Source: Phallusia fumigata
Taxonomy: Eukaryota > Chordata > Ascidiacea > Phlebobranchia > Ascidiidae
DNA length: 28,431 bases
Reading direction: 5' to 3'
Assembly (NCBI GenBank): GCA_008931825.1
Contig: QXVZ01032668.1
Coordinates: 1 to 28,431, forward strand
The notes beneath the pieces were generated by a model. The model was given only the letters and a program-made list of their open reading frames with translations. It did not search any database and was not told the DNA's origin. Shown here piece by piece: positions 25,227-28,431 of this stretch. Positions within the stretch are counted from its first letter, which is position 1. The number at the start of each line of letters is the position of its first letter. A program made the position numbers and the translations under genes.

Positions 25227-25679
25227 GCGGGCATTTGGCAAAGATAATATTTGATTGAAGTTTAGGTTTGTATAATTGAAGCAACAGGAAATGGAACCAT
25301 CAATTTAAGGATCTGGTTACTCTATGCATTCAATAATGCACTGAAATTAAAAAAAATTGCTTCAATTGTTTTGGTCCATAATCTTGTTGAAAGGCAGTTA
25401 TCAAATGTGTCAATCTGTGACAGAAAAATCTTGCACTTTTTCACTAAACAAGNGCGGGCATTTGGCAAAGATAATATTTGATTGAAGTTTAGGTTTGTAT
25501 AATTGAAGCAACAGGAAATGGAACCATCAATTTAAGGATCTGGTTACTCTATGCATTCAATAATGCACTGAAATTAAAAAAAATTGCTTCAATTGTTTTG
25601 GTCCATAATCTTGTTGAAAGGCAGTTATCAAATGTGTCAATCTGTGACAGAAAAATCTTGCACTTTTTCACTAAACAAG
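25227..25679. repeat. 226-bp perfect direct repeat flanking N25453 (probable unmerged contig overlap)
   Basis: Bases 25227-25452 and 25454-25679 are the same length and I see no difference between them. They are separated by a single N. This has the same form as the 79-bp exact overlap seen in the dynein gene. It is best explained by two contigs laid end to end without merging their overlap. The segment is non-coding and AT-rich. A genuine recent tandem duplication cannot be excluded from the sequence alone. Confidence 0.88.
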
Positions 25680-26353
25680 CACCACATACTTATGGTAAAC
25701 TTTTCTAATGGCTTTGTGTAGATCAACCTGTGTCAAACAATTTTACTATTTACACTTAACTTGTTTTCAAAATTGTTACATCAGAAAAACCAGGTGTTTC
25801 TGCTGGCGGCCAAGATTACCAATAAACTAAAAGTTTTTGGTGTTTTGTGCCAAAATGTTTTTCAGTTGAAAAAATGTTTGCCAACATACTGTTACTAATA
25901 AATATGTAACCACCAACACATTCCACTTGAACTTTGTTTTTGAAAAGTTGTTTCAATATCTGGGTGCTTATCCTCTTATTTAATTGGAACAATTGGTTTC
26001 CTTTTTAATTAGAATCCTGCAGTGTAAGTTATGTTAGAATTACACCCATTTTGGTGCAGTAATACTAAAATGAAAAGTAAGATGATCAAACACATTTAAA
26101 ATACCCTAGAAGTCAAAGGCTTTAAAGGGGTACCAAACAGATTTACACCTTTAGTTAAGTTGAGATTATTCCACTTGGTAAAAGAAACTGTAGCGACAAA
26201 ATTGCACTAAAATAACCTTTGTGTGTCATCTTGTATAATAACCATATTATTAGTTTGCGATCACATCCTATACTTGCAAATAGTACAATTTGTACATTTC
26301 AGTTAGTAAACTTTAAAATCAGTATTATCGTTTATGTATATACATTAAATAAT
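25680..26353 (+). promoter_or_regulatory. Upstream region of the epimerase gene
   Basis: This AT-rich stretch has no coding exon. A T-rich run ends in TTTCAG (AG at 26301-26302), 51 bases before the ATG. It is a possible 5' UTR intron or spliced-leader acceptor. An in-frame ATG at 26219 precedes it and is not used in this model. No TATA box or other promoter element can be called with confidence. Confidence 0.3.
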
Positions 26354-28385
26354 ATGAATGGTGATACAAACACAATATCTGGTGCATTTTTGTCTACTGA
26401 AAAGAAGATACAGAAAGATACCCACACTGTGTTAATTACTGGTGGTGCAGGTTACCTTGGATCTCGAATTTGTGCTCTACTACTGGAATGTGGATACAAG
26501 GTATAGTTATAAATAATTTACAGTACAGAATTAAAAACAATTTAGGGTTGTTTTAGGTTTACTAAATTACCAGATGATTTTGTGTATCACAGTAGGTAAC
26601 GAAAGTTTTGCAAGCAGTATGTATGTGTAAAAATATTTTATACATCTACTATTAAACTAAAGCATAAAATTATAAGGGTGAATGCTAAGTGATGGGCGTT
26701 CACCAAAACAAATTTTTTGTGCAATTGGGCAGGTTATTATTTATGATTGTTTTCTGTGGGGAATCACACCAATTCTTCCATTCCTGGGTCATCCCAACAT
26801 ATCCGTTATCAAAGGCGATGTTTGTGATGAGACCCAAATGAAAGCAGTTTTGCTACTATGTGACACAGTTATTCATTTAGCAGCCATTGTGGGATATCCA
26901 GCATGTGCAAAAGACCCAGAACTTGCAGTTCAGGTACTGGTAGCGTATTAACAGCTGGGTGATGAGACAAAAATTTTAACTACAATTAGCTCTTTAATTT
27001 TATCAAAAATGTTGCGAATATTAAACATTTTGAAACTGGTACATTTGCTGGCAAATTTTATCTTTTTCATAGTGTATTTTTCAAAAATTTACGTCAAACA
27101 ATGTAAATGTTGTTCAAAAAAATGCTGATCTACAAAATATTTAAATTTCCAACTGCAGGTAAATGAACTGGCCACAAAGAAAATTGCAGGGAACCTTAAA
27201 CCTTGGCAGCAGTTGATTTTTGCCTCCACCGGTTCCTGCTATGGTTCAGTAAAAGGGGTTTGCACCGAAGAAACGCCTCTGGTACCTCTGAGTTTGTACG
27301 GAAAAACGAAAGCCGAATCAGAGAAATCCGTGCTGGGTTTTGGTGGAGTCGCGCTACGTATGGCAACGCTGTTTGGGGTGTCTTTTCGAATGCGGCTCGA
27401 TCTTCTTGTCAACGATCTCACCTACCAGGTATTTTGACTAAAACATTTCTTTGTTCGACATTTTCGGGATATTTGTTAACTGTTGTGTTTCAGGCGATTG
27501 AAAAAGGTGAATTAAATTTGTATCAAGGATGGTTTCGGCGAACGTTCTTGCATGTAAAGGATGCCGCCCGCGCGTTTCTTTTCGCCATACGAAACTATGA
27601 TTCAATGAAAGGGGAAGCTTTCAATGTCGGTTGCGACGAACTAAATCTGACAAAGCGTGAAGTCGTCCAGAAAATTCAACAAAAGGTATCAAACACTATA
27701 AATGAACATCGAAGAATTGTCACACCAATTCGAAATCCAGTCAAACAGGCAGCGAAAATGTACAGATGGGAAAGCGCCAGTAGAAGGATAAGCGCGACCC
27801 TTCCTTCCTAAATAAGGGAAATAGAATTCCCAACGTAGCGAGCGGGCGTTCACTGTGCATTTGCAAAGAGGACTTGCGTACAAAATTCGGCTGAACGCCA
27901 AACACCGACAGGAAGTCATTTCAGTGCTACCGCCCGTTTAAATGCGATAATAAAGCTGTTTGTATAATGGAAAAAGCTGCGGCCACGTATTAACTTGCGG
28001 ATGTTAAATTGACTGATGTTTAGATTTACTCGCACTAAACGTATAACTCCATTACCGGGACGATGTAGGTGCCAAATTTTTGGAAACATCAAAACCAATG
28101 AATTAAATCAACCGATAAGCTGATGGATGGCCTTGTGATGTATCGATTTTCACTGCCTGGGGAATACAGCGCGTAATTGTACATTGCATGTAGATTCCTG
28201 ATTTCACATTCACTGAAGAACAGACGGACAAAGATCAGGACAAACGCGATTATGAAGTTTCCTATAATAAGCTGAGAAAGCTGGGATTTCGTGCTCGCGA
28301 ATCACTGGATAGTGGAATTGAAGAATTGGTCCAAATCCTTCCCTTGTTTTCCGAAGCTGACGTGCGGAACTGTAAAAATGTTTAA
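26354..28385 (+). CDS. NAD-dependent sugar-nucleotide epimerase/dehydratase, extended SDR family
   Basis: Five exons, 26354-26500, 26733-26933, 27159-27428, 27494-27685 and 28194-28385 (stop TAA), all join at codon boundaries (phase 0) and give 1002 nt, or 333 residues. This is the usual length for the family. The Rossmann motif GGAGYLG is at residues 30-36 and is followed by an acidic residue after beta-2 (D54), which favours NAD. Other marks are HLAAIVG (97-103), FASTGSCYG (137-145) with the catalytic Ser/Thr, and YGKTK (163-167), the YxxxK catalytic pair. They are followed by LRMATLFG, the [14 protein letters not shown] segment and AFNVG. The C-terminal exon carries [17 protein letters not shown]. 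These are traits of UDP-glucose 4-epimerase/WcaG-like enzymes that oxidise and rework the sugar of a nucleotide sugar; the substrate cannot be told. The last acceptor (AG at 28192-28193) was chosen because the frame is closed by TAG just upstream, and the joined sequence fits the family. The 5' start is less certain. Confidence 0.87.
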
Positions 28386-28431
28386 TCTATGTGATATTAT
28401 GTGTATTTTTGTACCGCTTTAAGTGGAAAAC

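Noticed and set aside
27203..27493. First part of a 202-codon open frame in the epimerase gene
   Set aside because: It reads exon 3 in the wrong frame and runs through the intron 27429-27493; only the part after 27494 is in the true frame.
27686..27811. Read-through of epimerase exon 4 to a stop at 27811
   Set aside because: The extension does not resemble the family, a GT donor follows AAAAG at 27685, and the exon at 28194-28385 restores the expected C-terminus.

Overview
This is a stretch of an animal nuclear genome. Genes are split by many short GT-AG introns, the intergenic DNA is AT-rich, and there are remnants of DNA transposons. The proteins look invertebrate-deuterostome. The compact introns, possible trans-splice acceptors close to start codons and strong haplotype polymorphism suggest an ascidian tunicate of the Ciona type. 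That species guess is inference. No bacterial operon, CRISPR array, phage, rRNA or tRNA is visible.

Layout. (1) Positions 225-14498, minus strand: the first 35 coding exons (about 1634 residues) of the cytoplasmic dynein 1 heavy chain. They run from the start codon through the tail into the linker. The motor domain lies beyond the left edge of the window. All exon phases agree when the exons are joined. (2) 14499-16096: a 1.6 kb head-to-head spacer. (3) 16097-17013, plus strand: a complete four-exon SR splicing factor of the SRSF2/SC35 type (196 residues), followed by a probable long 3' UTR. (4) About 18.1-26.35 kb: roughly 8 kb in which I recognise no gene. It holds a hAT-type MITE, a fragment shared with intron 4 of the dynein gene, several perfect hairpins and an assembly duplication. 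(5) 26354-28385, plus strand: a five-exon extended-SDR NAD-dependent sugar-nucleotide epimerase/dehydratase (333 residues), close in motif pattern to bacterial and archaeal enzymes.

The window is chimeric at three single-N positions (2282, 2867, 25453). Each N is flanked by direct repeats that are best read as unmerged contig ends or alternative haplotypes. One of them creates a false second copy of dynein exon 28.

The three genes do not form a pathway. Dynein heavy chain drives minus-end-directed transport on microtubules, SRSF2 acts in pre-mRNA splicing, and the epimerase acts on an unknown nucleotide sugar. I did not find a convincing new biological system. The most useful observations are the assembly duplication, the nested transposon remnants in dynein intron 4, and the bacterial-looking epimerase.
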